Origin: Suillus spraguei
Taxonomy: Eukaryota; Basidiomycota; Agaricomycetes; Boletales; Suillaceae
Reading direction: 5' to 3'
Length of the DNA: 64,000 nucleotides
Assembly (NCBI GenBank): GCA_016800925.1
Contig: JABCPU010000067.1
Location: forward strand, 124,001 to 188,000
This document shows positions 49,405 to 61,527 of this stretch, in pieces (the first letter of the stretch is position 1; each line of letters opens with the position of its first letter). The notes under the pieces were generated by a model that was not told the DNA's origin, made no database searches, and worked only from the letters and a program-made list of their open reading frames with translations. Both the position numbers and the translations under genes were made by a program.

Positions 49405-52400
49405 ATGTCCAAGCGGAGCTATGATAGCAGTGCTCACGAGAAACGCATTTCCAAGTATCGTGTCAATGACGACGATCTATTCGAGTACGTATGCCAATCA
49501 GTCAACATCGCCAATTTCATGCAATTGACTGTTTTTGGATCCGCGACATAGATATGTCCTTCGTGTAGCGTGCGTAGCCTTGTCCCGCGTACCAGCACTC
49601 ACCTTATATATTTTATGACATCTGCAGTATTCTCAGCCACGTCATTCAACCGAAAGCATCGAATCATAACGCCAACACCTGCGAGGTAAAGGAGAAGGAG
49701 CATCACTCCAAATTCTCAGGAGCTATATCCAACTCCATTGTATCCATAGGTGATATATTCAAGGATCTCAGGGATGGGTCGAAGAGTGTCAAGTTTCCAG
49801 AGAAACTCCTCAAAGTCTTGGAGCAGAGACTGCAGAATATAGCAATGGGAAAAGATGCTGCGTCCGTGGCATAACTACGCTGTGCTCCAGAATTATATGC
49901 TGACGCTGAGGTTGCAGGTATTCCGACCAATTAACAAGGCGAACTATGGCCGTTTTCTATGGGCAGTTCATGGGGGACCCTTTCAGAAGGCAGATGAAGG
50001 AGAATAGAAGCATAGAGGAGTTGATCTTGATGTTTGCCGCACAAGCTACCAGTGTGCTCAGGAAGGAGCCCACACTTGCTGATGATGGATGGAAGGTTGA
50101 GGTGAACAACCAGATTGCACAGTTCGTGAGGATGCTTCGGGATTGTTTGAAGACTCTCAGCCATGTTTCGCCCGAACTCAATTCACGCCTGGATATGTAT
50201 CACGCCAAACTTGCACCGCCGCAATCTTCAAATGATTCGGGCTACGACTCTGCATCCGCATCACGCGACCGAGGGGATTCAATCAGCACACAGCCAAGCA
50301 TCAGCCAAGGCATTTCAGATATGTCCTTTGTGATGATCGTGGCACGTCTTTTCAAGATTCCTGAGAGCTCTATGCAGAGCGAGGTAGATCGGTTGCGAAA
50401 AACATGTACAGAGAAAGTAAGTGATATCCTCCCAGTAGATTTGCCACTGAACACCAGTAGGCTGCTGTTACAGACCTCAAGGTGAGACGATAGGTAAAAG
50501 AAGAGTCACGTCTTGACTGGCACGTATCACAGACTTGCCTGAAGAATATCAATGCTGGCGCGCCATTCCCCGGTAGAAGGGAAGATTTCAGCAGTGATGT
50601 TGCGTGGAACCATTGGCGTACCCAGGAAACCTCAATTCTCTCCCAGCTCATGGTAGCGATGATGTCGCTTAATCCTGAACTTGCCAAGTCCATGCCTTCA
50701 GACAATGGTTCTATCTATTCTGCATCAGGGACTCGTCCCATCTCGATCGACTCTCCTGGTGGAGCGAAGCGACATACTTCGATTGGGAGCCGACAGTCGT
50801 TCTTCGGAGCCACAGACGAAGGTGAGGAGAACGACGGCGATGAGGGAGACAGCGACGAGGAGATTCGTGTTGGCCACAATTTTACGTTTATTCCGCCAAA
50901 TCCCAAGAAATTCTACAAGCGTCTCGTCGAATACTGTCTCGTCGCGGATCTAGAGTTCATGTTCAGCCCTGAAGTGGACGATGCTGATGAAGTTCCCCTG
51001 AGTATCCTCAGTCCTCCTCATGTGGAACTTATAAACGAATGTGCGATGCGTTGGCGCATAAACCATACGTATCGTGCGACGTGTTTTTTGGATCAGATCA
51101 AGCAATTATATGAGCGCAGCGACGTTCCCATGGAGTGCATTCCAGAGGCCCTGCAAGGCATCACGAAGTTATTGCAAGATATCGAGATAGACAAGTGGCC
51201 CATCCATGATGTGCGTGGTTAATCCGTATGATCTAACCCATTGCTGAGTTTCTTGATAGTCAGAATTATTGGCATCTATTTATGGAGGACTTTATAATAT
51301 CTTCCTCTCTTCTCTTTATCACGCCATGGATGCCTTGCCCAACTTAAAAGTCAGCGTGGTCCAGCCATATCTCACTATTCTCGACCAGGTACGAGAGAGT
51401 GGACTCATCGAGCGTTTTGAGGCAGATATCAGTACCCGTTTGTCGGACTTGACGACTCGCATACAAGATGTGTCAGTCCAGTATTATCAGGAGAAAATGC
51501 GATCTTTGCAAGCAAGCCCAGGAGTCAATCGGGCGTTGCCATTGCTGCTGATGACGGATGAACTGGAGAAGGCAGCCAAACAACTGGACAAGCGATTTCC
51601 TGATCCTCTTATTGGGTACGACCTTGCACGAAGTTTGACTTCGGAACACTGATGTCATGTGCTTAGAGTGGTAGATCTAGTTTCTCTTGTGGTGGAAGCT
51701 CAAGTTCCACTCTTTATCAGCGAACTCCAGAACTCCTCGAAGCGTTTGTATGAATCGTCAATGAATGGTCCAACACCCGATGTGCCTATACAAGACATAT
51801 TTTCGCTCTACCGACGAACGCAAGCGTTGCTGTCAATGTACAAGGCATTTGTCCCTCAGTGAGTGTTTTCATGTGTTTACTGCGAAAACCTCATTGTTTG
51901 TAAGGGGACAACTGGAGTTTGACCTTGGGCAGTTTTTCATGCCATATGTTCATCAATGGCTCATTGACACTGACAATAAGACGGGTCAGTGGGTGCAAGC
52001 TGTAAGTTTCATTTACAGTCGTTGCGATCTAGCTAAACGAGAGTTATCAGGCAATAGCGGCAGACAAGGTTCGTGCTATGTTTGTATTCTCCCATTTTCC
52101 ACACTTAAAGTTACTTTAGTTCGAGGCAGAAAATACAGAAGGGCACAGTGCATCTATCGTCGATATCTTTGACTCTCTCCGTAGCCCAATATCTTTCCTG
52201 CAGGATCTCGAGTGGTCAGACGAATATCAAGAAGCGAGATTTTTCACCAGTATCTCCAAGGTGCTGATTCAGTGCGTTTTGTCACATAGTGTTTGCTGAT
52301 GGTGTTACTCTTAGACGATATCCAAGGCAATCGAGCAATACTGTCGCTCTGTCGAAGAGCTTTTTATGACAGAGATGTTTCCGCGCCCAACAGACTACCT

Positions 52401-54239
52401 GCAGCCGCAGAAGTCCTCTGCTTGGCTCGAGAAAGCCAAGTTGCTTGCAACGACAGGCGAAAAGAAAGTCGAACCATTCAATTTTCGCCCAGAGTCGTGC
52501 GTCAAGCTGAACAACGTTGAAGCTGCGCGGAAGCTCCTTGACAACCTGTATAACCAGATGCAGGTGGACAAGGTGGCCGACACGATCGCTAATCATGGGC
52601 CGCCTGTTCCCGACAAAAATGAGCGACCACGATTCCTGTTTGCTGTGAAAATTGTTATGGCGGAGGACTTGATACCGCTCGATAGTAGTCCGTCCTCATT
52701 ACTGGATACCTTCGTGACGCTCAGCGATGAGGCTGGGAATCGCCTTGTGAAGACGAGGACAATTTATGAGAGCTTGAACCCGCGTTGTAAGTTCCAGCAA
52801 AACTCTTGGATGTAACTCGCTCATATAGCGAAAAGGGGAAGAGACTCATGACATATCGGTTGACAAGCCTTTATGGTTAATGTGCAGTATACGTGATCGC
52901 GCGCTCGTGGGTCAACATGACGTTGTTGGCCGGTCCTTCATATGCCTCAACCCCAAGGAATTTGGCGATTTTTTGACGCACGATGTATGGCTAAACCTTG
53001 AGAACGCCAACCATGGCCACCAAGGAAAGGTACTTCTTCGAATCAGCATGGAAGGGGAGAAGGATGACGTGCAGTTCTACTTTGGCCGGGCTTTTCGATT
53101 CCTGAAGCGGAGTGAGGGAGACATGATGCGGATATTCATTGACAAAGTAAGCCATCAAATATGGTGCCTGGGCTCTTATTCTTAGTCTCATTTGGTTAGA
53201 TGTCACCATATATACGACAATCATTATCACGACCTATTCTCAAAACCTTGATCAAAGCCGGATCTTTGGGGCTGGATTATAACAGGGCACTTGGGAATGT
53301 CACAGCGCTTTATCGCTCAGCACTGGGCTCCAACGCGAGTGAGGTGCAGATACCTCTTCCTCAGAACGAGAAATCTCGCGTTCGGCCTGAGGAACTCAGT
53401 GACGTGGAGATTGAGCGCGCAATCGTTCCTCTGTTCGATTATTTCGACGCCAACCTTCATATTCTTAACACTTATCTTAGCGAGACTGCAAAAGACATGG
53501 TGATGATGAGGGTGTGGAAGGAGATCCTAGTCATCATAGAGGGTCTACTCATACCGCCGTTGTCTAAACTCTCAAGCGATATGAAACCACTCAGTGACAA
53601 GGAAGTAGACATTGTTTTCAAGTGGTTGAAGGTGTGTGTAATAATTTTCTGCGTATACATTCCTAATGGCTTCAAACTAGTTCCTCCGCGACTATTTCTA
53701 TGCAGAAGGTGAAGGCGTTTCGCTGGAAAAGCTACAGAACCAGAAATATCGGGATGTTGTCTCCATTCGCTTGTACTATGACTGGCATACGTACGTAATC
53801 TCGTTTCATGTACTAATAACTACGCTTCACTTTCCTTGCAGGGATACTCTCATGGAAGAGTGCGTGCGCGCCATGCAGCAAAGCTTGCGTGAAGCTGTTC
53901 CTGTCAAGAAGCGCGTAAAGAGCGTCTATAACCAGCGGAATCTGGGGACTATCAAGGAGCGCAAGAAGGTAAAGAAAGAGGAGAAGGAAGTGTCGAACGG
54001 TGAAACTATTATGAGAATCCTTCGCATGAGGTATGCATCATGCGTCCCTGTGTGCATCAATCCTGACCGAGGTACACAGACCAAATACACAAGAGTTCAT
54101 TGCTCAGCAGCTCGAAATGATGGCAACTGTGCAAGCCGAGCGCGAACACGCGCAAGCTGATAAAGTACAGCGAAGATCTCAACGACCGCGGCAGGCGGAA
54201 ATTCCTGAAGTTCCGGCACTGCCCTCCGCTACCTCGTAG
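49405..54239 (+). CDS. UNC13/Munc13-like exocytosis protein (MUN region with C2 domain)
   Basis: Proteins of this family prime or tether secretory vesicles at the plasma membrane; the fission yeast relative is Ync13. ATG 49405 gives MSKRSYDSSAHEKRISKYRV, then DDLFEYVLRVAC (49,480-49,560), a helical region (HSKFSGAISNSIVSIGDIFK) and, from 50,870, FTFIPPNPKKFYKRLVEYCL. MUN helices follow, including YHAMDALPNLKVSVVQPYL and LDLGQFFMPYVHQWLID-like sequence near 51,920. The C2 domain is at about 52,630-53,030 (FLFAVKIVMAEDLIPLD, TFVTLSDEAGN, LNPRWEETHDISV). The second MHD part has IVPLFDYFDANLHILNTYL and VWKEILVIIEGLLIPPLSKL. The tail EFIAQQLEMMATVQAERE ends at 54237-54239. There are about 17 exons. 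The last 730 bases have a duplicate at 18178-18879. Confidence 0.85.
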
Positions 54240-55421
54240 CCTTTGTATATCACGCACTATATATCCTGCAGGCCCATTGTACCATCTGTGGACATATCTC
54301 AGGATGAGACAATGTACTTACCTGTGTGTCCAAAGAACTGAATTATTATAGTCGAGTGGACAATAACTGACGAAAGGTTGCGGACATTAGGTCAACCGGA
54401 CTCAGAAGGTGCGATCTCAGGATTGTACAACGTAATGTACATACCGTTTACACGTATCGAGATCAATGTGCTGAAGGATTCCATCCTTTCAAACGGTGGC
54501 CGATAATTACGCGTCGATAGTATTCAGTCATATTCGAAGATGCAAACAACGTTCACCATGGGCAAGATAGAAAAAGAAAGGCCACTGAGATGATATTAGG
54601 ATGATGTGGAAATGCAACGCTTCGAAGAAATTAGGTATACAACATTTAGCTCCTCCAAACACATTATACACGGTAACGGACGTCATATCTAGTTGCCACA
54701 TTTGATTGAAAAGCATGTATCTCATGAGGGTTCGTGGGGTAATTGATGTTTGTTTGTCGTCAACCCAATCAACGATAGTCTGATACGGAAATCTTCCTCA
54801 CTAGCATGATTTCCAGACGGCACCGTAGGACCTTCGTCAGAGAACACATCGTAAAATTTGTCTATGACTTCAGCAGCACCACTGAGGTTTAGGACATGAG
54901 CAACCGCGACATGGAGCGCAATGAACGTAGGGTTGGGAAGTGGAATGCCAGTTCCAGAGTGATCCTGGAATTGGACCTCTGTGAAATTTCCCTTACCCGA
55001 AGGGACGTGACGGAGCCAGTGTACTTTATACTTGTGCAAAACATCCTGTCAAGGGTATAAGTATGAACTTTCACAACAAAATCGCAACCATACTGTAGGG
55101 AGTAGGCACCATGCGTAGCTGTCGAAGAGACGATATATTACTATATCAAGCAACATCCCATCGTTGATACCAGCCAAATCATTTCATAATACCCAGAGGA
55201 AGCTTGGTATAATGCTTAATAATGTCGATGGTTCCTGCGATTCGCTGCAGGACAACCAGCTGAGCGGGTAAAGTAACTTGACAGCTGAAAAAATATACGT
55301 TGCCTCCAGATCGTCTTTGGATAATGGACCTTCTGAGGATGTGAGCCGCTTCAACTATCCCTTCAACCTGACCAGGATGCGGTCCCTTCTCATAATGCAA
55401 AATTCCGGTGACCACACACTT
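53507..55421. repeat. Segmental duplication, right copy
   Basis: This is the partner of 18178-19992, in the same orientation. Here the UNC13-like gene is complete and the HNH gene is cut off at its 5' side, the reverse of the left copy. The homology includes exons, introns and the roughly 480-base intergenic stretch (54,240-54,721 against 18,880-19,299). Confidence 0.85.
54722..55421 (-). pseudogene. HNH nuclease copy, 5'-truncated and mutated
   Basis: This copy lacks exon 1 and the linker; homology to the intact gene stops at 55421, just before the VVTGIL segment. EAAHILRRS is kept, but after KHYTKL an insertion/deletion event creates a stop (near 55,180). In the core, the codons matching MHR of the intact copy read IYR, so the second catalytic-type His is lost (near 55,136). 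The 3' exon is still open (HKYKVHWLRHVPSGKG to HQLPHEPS, stop 54722-54724). It cannot make an active nuclease. Confidence 0.8.
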
Positions 55422-56075
55422 GTGCTACATAAGTCGTACATGAACAAGTCCACCTGAAGCGCAGCTTTAACCTTAGTAAGCAAACGATGTACAAACATTA
55501 CTAATGGTACACGAGTACATACGGACACGATATATAGATAGAACTTCGAGAGACGAACATCTCAGTCCAATAGACTGATATTTATATTTCTAGTTCTAAG
55601 TCTCATAACAAGATATATGCCACAAAAAATTTGACTTGATCATACTTAGCCCATGTCATGGATGACCACCCAAGCCAGACTCTCGCGTTCTTTTTTCGTT
55701 ACCGCGGATGCAATTAAATCATTATACTTTGTTACGTAACGTTCAAGTGGCGACTCGTCCTTGTGACATTTTGAAAAGGTCACCCACACGGTGTCTACAG
55801 TGATGGTAACCCTTGCGAGGACAATGTCTCTTTATCCCAGTTCAGATGATCTCTTGTACTCGAATTTTATCAAAAGCAGACCGGCCAGTAGAAGTCTGTC
55901 AATTCACTCTGCGTCCTTCTGTCCACTTCAGTTGCCATTGGAGGTGTCATCATCCCCCTTTTCTTTCTCTGTTGCTGGTCATCTTTTGCCTTTGTAGCTT
56001 TATTTAAATTTCCTCTAGTGATTGGTGGTTTAGTGTCACTTTGGTCTTCTGTTGCATCTACAAACATTGCTCGCG
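55422..56075. other. Intergenic region upstream of the membrane protein
   Basis: An antisense frame (55,870-56,292, -) overlaps the first exons of the next gene and has no family resemblance. I see no gene; it should contain the promoter of the gene at 56,076. Confidence 0.45.
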
Positions 56076-56989
56076 ATGCTACCCGCCAAAGCTTGTGAGT
56101 CGCTGCCATCCACGAATGCATTTGTGGGGTGACAGGATGATGGCCGTCAGATATCTTCATCAGTCTTAACGCTGTCCGCGCTCTTAGCATTATCGCCCTC
56201 CTTTTAGTTTTTTCTAGCAGCATCCTGGTGATGGTTGATGACATCGAGGCAGTCAATGCATTTATCAATGGCGGGAGCAACTCAAACTCCACAATTAACT
56301 ATGACTACATTCAGTGAGTTATTTTGAGCGTGTATCATCGCGAATATGCCTGATTTGCTGGCTAGAAATAGTACGGTTCCTAATCAGCCAGCTGGCGTGT
56401 TTTGGGCGGTATTGAATCGGCTGTTGATCATTGCACAAACTGTCGTCTTGATTCTTTCAGAACTGGGTATGATATTGGCAACTATGGATGAGTATGCGTC
56501 ATCTCAAATTCTGAAGGCTGGCCCGCTGCGTTCTTTGATAACTTCTTCCCCGTTCTCGGGAGCAACTTTGGAGTAGGTGCTCTGGGAGTGATGCAATGTC
56601 TGTAAGTTGATAAACTCTTCCAATCTGTTTCCCGACTCATCTAGTACATCAACAGGATCGGAGCTTCTGTTCTTTCTCACTTCGTAAAAGTCTTCCCCCT
56701 CGTCTCCGGTTTCTTCCTCTTTTCCATCGGCTGTCTCAACATTCTAATCGGCCTTATCTTCCGAGAACAGGTCAAGTCTACGCGTTCCATATTGTCTTTT
56801 CGCGACCGAGCGGAGGACGTGTTGTCATCGCTCGATAAAACTCAAGACACGTTCAACAAATATAGGATGGGTGGAGACGCAGAGATGGGTGCGTGACAGG
56901 ATTTGAGTTTGCACAGGTGTCACTGACTTTTACTTGATATAGGTCTGAGCGTCAAAGAACCGGATCCTGCTGCGCACGCTCGTACCTGA
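56076..56989 (+). CDS. Four-span membrane protein of a conserved basidiomycete family
   Basis: The function is unknown; I believe the family carries a DUF name (perhaps DUF7598) but cannot verify it. A short first exon (MLPAKA, ATG 56076) splices at about 56,094 to YIFISLNAVRALSIIALLLV and FSSSILVMVDDIEAVNAF (membrane span 1). After an intron comes NSTVPNQPAGVFWAVLNRLL with IIAQTVVLILSELGM (span 2), then FFPVLGSNFGVGALGVMQCL and IGASVLSHFV (span 3), and LVSGFFLFSIGCLNILIGLI (span 4). A cytosolic, charged tail STRSILSFRDRAEDVL follows to VKEPDPAAHART, stop 56987-56989. The VPNQPAGVFWAVLNRLL block is the family hallmark. No lesion seen. Confidence 0.78.
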
Positions 56990-58192
56990 ATTAGGTTGTG
57001 TTATCTATGCTATCATCCCCCAATTCCCGCTGGTATTTAATACATGATCAACGTCTGATGTGCTGGCTCCTCGGCACTAGAAGCGTATTTTTTTTTGTCT
57101 ATCTATGCAGCTTGTACTGAACTGTGAATCTATTCAACGCATTATCTATGTCATTGAAGATGCAGGAAATTCTCATGGGAGATATATCACTCAGAGAAAA
57201 TGTATGCGGTATTTTTTGAGCAACGAATTTGCAAGTGCTCACGCGTTTGTTTGTGGCCAACGATAACGGCGGCATCGCTCACCGCATGATCTCGGTGCAT
57301 CCACTAAGGAAGACCGACAACTGTCAAGCTTTTGGACATGGTGCCCGCTGCGCAGGTCATATACCTTCCAACATCGATACGTCTACCAATGTAGAAGAGC
57401 ATGTCCCGCCATCCCACCAATATTAATCCAGCAGACTTTGATTTTGACACTACTTGAGCAAGTCTAGTCGTTAAGTTTTTACGAGTTTGTTAAAGAAGTT
57501 TGTACCCGAGGAGTGCGCTCTTGCAAATTGAGGAGAAAATATGACCTCCCAGCACGCACACTGAGATCCGTTGTTTGTCACTTTATCGCGGACTTCAACT
57601 AGGGGTTTTGTGTCATGCATCCGGTATTTTTGTAGCGGACTGGTTCATCAGCACGAATACACCGATGATGGTAAGTTGGACAAGCTTCCAAAGAAAATAA
57701 CTGCTCTCTTGATCGAATCTATGCTGTTGGATCATCGGATCTATCCTGGGGCGCTCCTAAGTTCAAGATACCAGTTGGATGCTCATAGCGGTGGATCAAT
57801 TGCGAGATGCAAATTCAGCTTGGCATCTGGGCCTCATACCGTTCAGACGCTTGGTACCGGTGTACAGACACCATTTATTCATTTATACGTTGAGCTGGAA
57901 AAATACTACTGAAACACTAATGTAATACAGTTACACGTAATGTACAAAAGAAACTACATATTGACGATAGAGAAAGGGGGGTATGCTTGCAAAGGTATAG
58001 AGAGCGGTCAGCATGTCCGCAAAAATGGCATGAGTATCGTTGAATAACGACAGCGGGAAAAGGGGGCAGAGGGCAACGAGATCGTCGTAACGCCACGAAA
58101 ACCCTGAGAAGGGATACGTGGCACTGGTTTGACCAAAACCGGTTTGATCTCAGAAAAATTGCTTCTGATAGGTCCAACCGTTCAGATACGAA
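56990..58192. other. Intergenic region, no gene seen
   Basis: A 113-codon frame (57,571-57,912, +) starts at a non-ATG codon and has no recognisable family. Nothing else is supportable. Confidence 0.45.
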
Positions 58193-58831
58193 TCAGTCTT
58201 CCTCCGGAACTTCGTAAATGCTGGACAACGAAGGTCGGCGACGTGGAGTCATGAGACTTGCGCTGCTTTTACGACGACGGTGGCCGCGCTTTGAGGGAAG
58301 GGGTATGGAACTTGACAGTGAATGACTTTTGTTTGACGGGTGGGAGGTGGAGATTGAGGAAATAGACAAGTCGTCGGATAAGGACGACATGGATGATGAC
58401 GGAGATGAACTATAAATGACGTAGGGTTCTTCCTCTTCCTCACTGGATGATAGAGAGAGGGATGATGCAGAAACCGTCAAACGGGTAACATCGCCATTAT
58501 CTGGCATGGGTGAAGATGCTGCGAGAGTACCAGAACAGCCAAAGGTCATCTAAAAAAGGGTTGGTGAGATAATTCATGATAATTTGCAGTGATGATAACT
58601 AACCACATCCTGCCGTGCACTAGTCGCTCGAATCCACTCAGCAACGCGGCGGGCCCATTCTCTCTTTTTCAAAAACTCGATCCGCTCCTTCCTCTGCTGC
58701 GCAGTTTCGATGAAATGTTGCTGTCTCCCGCGCACATCATACGGAGGAGAATAAACAGGGGTCGTGAGTGGATATGATGAAGCGACTAGAAGATCGTTGA
58801 CAGGGTATCCTGCATCATATAATGGGGACAT
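58193..58831 (-). CDS. Small Ser-rich protein, conserved-looking, unknown function
   Basis: There are two exons. The first, from ATG 58831, reads MSPLYDAGYPVNDLLVASSY and a basic helix ERIEFLKKREWARRVAEWI. It splices (GTTAGT donor near 58,604, TTTTAG acceptor near 58,550) to a Ser-rich second exon with an acidic patch (SSSEEEEEPYVIY) and a basic tail with GHRRRKSSASLMTPRRRPS, ending at stop 58193-58195. RRxS-type sites suggest phosphorylation by basophilic kinases, which is an inference. The codon pattern and clean intron support a real gene. Confidence 0.6.
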
Positions 58832-59328
58832 CGTATAAATCTAGAGTGGGGTCGGTCTAGATAGTGACGGTGATCTGAAAAGGGTGGAAAGTTCGTGTTA
58901 CGAGGGTTGTCTCTGATTATATATGACGGCATGAGTAGTGGTCTAGAATGTTTTCCAGAAGCGGTTCAACCTGTCTCGGATTAGTCAACGTAAATTTCAT
59001 TTATGAATCCGATTCATTTTTTCAAGAATCCGATTCGGATCCGTTCAATTATTATGGTCGGTTCGGATGACTTGGAAGATGGACTAAGGTGTTGACCATC
59101 CTGTAAGCTACTAGCATCTGAACCGAGCTGTAACCTCACGCAGATCGGACCGGCAGGTGCCGAGGAAGACGGAGAGGGCAGAGTCTCTCCTTAATTAATA
59201 GTCCTGACTGACACTGCCGGCAGCCTATAAAGACTCCGTAATCACAGGCCCGGCTATCTAACCATATTTTTTAATGCTTTCGCGTCCGCGGCAACCCATG
59301 TCAAAGACTTTGTACCGCAGTACTACAA
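58832..59328. other. Intergenic region with short repeats
   Basis: AATCCGATTC occurs twice near 59,007-59,035, the second time extended to ATTCGGATCCG. A TATAAA word lies at about 59,226. I see no gene. Confidence 0.4.
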
Positions 59329-59739
59329 TCAGGTGTGCCCTTCGTACCTTTCTTCTGCTCTGCTTTTAAGTCCTTCAGCCATCGCTATAAATCCCTTCTT
59401 CAACCCATTCCCGACAAACACCCTGATCAAATACGCGAGGAGCCCACCAAACACCTCGATCGTATCATAACGTGTTTTGCCACCTTCGACTTCCACAAGC
59501 GCTTGCCACCGTTCCGCGTTGAATAACCAGTGTGGCATTTCAATGTTCACCCATGCTGTACGGTAGTTTTCATGATCCAACGTGGCAATCCGCTCGAACG
59601 CGGAGTTTGTCAACCACTTGCTGTCAAATGTCGGAGGAACGTGCACCGGATGGATATAAAGGTAACACCCTTCACGTGGAGTCTCGTCGGGCAAGTGATT
59701 CTTCCGTGCATCTGTGATGCGCTGGTCTCGCCTTTTCAA
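59329..59739 (-). pseudogene. Partial gene, SRPBCC (Bet v1/polyketide-cyclase-like) C-terminal half
   Basis: The frame reads ETPREGCYLYIHPVHVPP, ATLDHENYRTAWVNIEMP, WQALVEVEGGKTRYDTIEVF and LIRVFVGNGLKKGFIAMAEG. The last part resembles the C-terminal strand and long helix of the SRPBCC lipid-binding fold. It has no ATG: the open frame starts at a TTG just beyond a possible splice acceptor (AAAAG, near 59,738), and no N-terminal half is found upstream (higher coordinates). I call it a truncated gene or fragment. The identification rests on the helix pattern only. Confidence 0.45.
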
Positions 59740-59940
59740 GTTATTCCCATCAACTGGTATGCAGATGTTGTGGAGAGCATAGCTTACACGAATGGGTTCC
59801 TACATTCCATTCAGGTGGTAGTTATGGAGAGTCAGCCTTAGTATCATCGTCAAGTGCGTAGCATTTACCATTCCCTGTATGACTTCCAGTCCATCAATAC
59901 TTCCCACACTACCTCGCGAGGCGCATTTATAACACTTGAA

Positions 59941-60040
59941 GATGAGACTGAGAAGACGCCTTTCGAGGAAAGTGGGGGAAGGCCAGTTGTATTAGCCGCC
60001 ATGAGATTTCAAGTAAGCCGCCAGTACAAAGTTCCGACCG
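59941..60040 (+). repeat. Short sequence repeated on both sides of the third HNH copy
   Basis: The stretch CCAGTTGTATTAGCCGCCAT with the following AGATTTCAAGTAAGCC recurs in diverged form at about 61,890-61,925. Here it is open and encodes VVLAAMRFQVSRQYKVPTV; there it is broken. The two copies flank the HNH pseudogene in direct orientation. Confidence 0.55.
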
Positions 60041-60168
60041 TAGCGATGGATGATTTTATGTAATTGGCTGACTACAAGCTACACTCAGTTACATAAGCAC
60101 ATTATCGAACTTAGCATATCCGACTCCGAGTGACCGAGTCTGCAACGTCTGTTCAACTTCTATTCAAC

Positions 60169-61527
60169 ATGTCTTTCCACAGTGATACATCCAGCGCGAG
60201 CGCCCCTACCATATTGCATGACTATACATTCAAAAGCGATCTTCTCACTGATGAGCGACACTGGAATAACGAGTTGAAGTATTGTGTGAAGGCCGTTCTT
60301 CAGGAAACGGGACCCACGCTTACCTCAGTGCACGGGGTCAAGACATCCAATATATTGGATGCAATGATGGAGGGCTCAGAGAAGGCTGGTTTGTTAAGCG
60401 GTCTACGTTATGCAGCTGCTGCCATCATAATGGCCTACGAAAAGGGGAAAACGTTCAACTCCTCCGCTTCCGAGTTAACGAAGTTGGCGGAAGATTGGTT
60501 ATTGTTCTTTCTCTTGCCTTGTTCTTTGTTCGCAAGCTGGTAGGACAGTCAAAAAACCGTATAGAGTCGCCTACTCTCCAAAATCAGAGATCTCTACTCC
60601 CTTCCTTCATGCTTCTGAACCCATTGTTGATCATGATGTGCCAGCGACGTCGCAAGGTTCTAGATCACGGAATTTGGTATGTTGTAGCGTCTTGCACTGT
60701 TCTTCCCAGGAAGCTCATCTAAAGACCATCTAGATCAGCGAACGAGAAGACGACAAACGTGCAGTCACCGGAACTTGAACACACAAGGATTTATATCCCC
60801 ATGATGTTCAGGGTCGTGAAGGGTACCTCGAAGCTGCTCACATTCTCAGAATGTCTGTTATTGATTCAAACTGGAACCAATGCACTGTGTTTGCGCATGA
60901 CATCATGTCTTGCACTAATATGCAGTGCGTTGTGGTCTATCTGTTCCCAATACCCTCCACAATGACATCGCCCAAGTTTCCAACGTTATCGCACGAGCTT
61001 GCTTTCATAACCTAGGCACGTGGCTCCTCCATTCAGACCAAAACCTTCAGCGCGTTCATCCAACATGTTCGCAACTTTGTACGTGCCATGCTAGAGTGGG
61101 AAAAACCTACAGGCTCGGTCATCGTCGTGTACATGACGGAGCACTACACCCCACAGTATGGTTAATTTTTTGTCATCAAATTTCAGATACTTATGCCCTT
61201 CACAAGATGTCTTGTACTAATATACAGTGCATTAGTTCATTCGTAAGTTGAGGTGGGAGGATTTCACGGAAGTTCAATTCCAGGATCACTTTCAAACTGG
61301 TGTTCCGCTTGACCCCAGCTTCATTGCGCTCCATGCTGTGGTTTCCCACATCTTACTCATCAATGGCGCTGCAGAAGTCATAGACAAGGTTTTATGTCAC
61401 ATTCTTTGACGATGAAGGTCCTACGATGCTGTCTGGAAATCGCGCTAGCGAGGAAGACTTCCTTCTCAGACTCTTGCTGATCGGCTTGATGGCAAACACA
61501 CACCAATTACCGAACGGACCCTCGTGA
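60169..61527 (+). pseudogene. Third HNH nuclease copy, strongly decayed
   Basis: Exon 1 (ATG 60169, MSFHSDTSSASAPTILHDY) is open and parallels the intact gene, including KAGLLSGLRYAAAAIIMAYE and ELTKLAEDW. After that point an extra base in an A-run (near 60,551-60,556), a stop after AVTGT and further breaks follow. The segment GYLEAAHILRMSV (near 60,820) keeps the first His motif. The NGxLL...HxxFD core is not recognisable between 60,870 and 61,240, where the sequence instead shows a repeated word ATGTCTT(G)ACTAATA. The 3' exon survives in pieces (DFTEVQFQDHF, FIALHAVVSHILL, NGAAEVIDK), ending near 61,527. Confidence 0.75.

Noticed and set aside
57571..57912. A 113-codon plus-strand frame between two genes
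   Set aside because: Starts at a non-ATG codon, no family resemblance, no splice signals used consistently.
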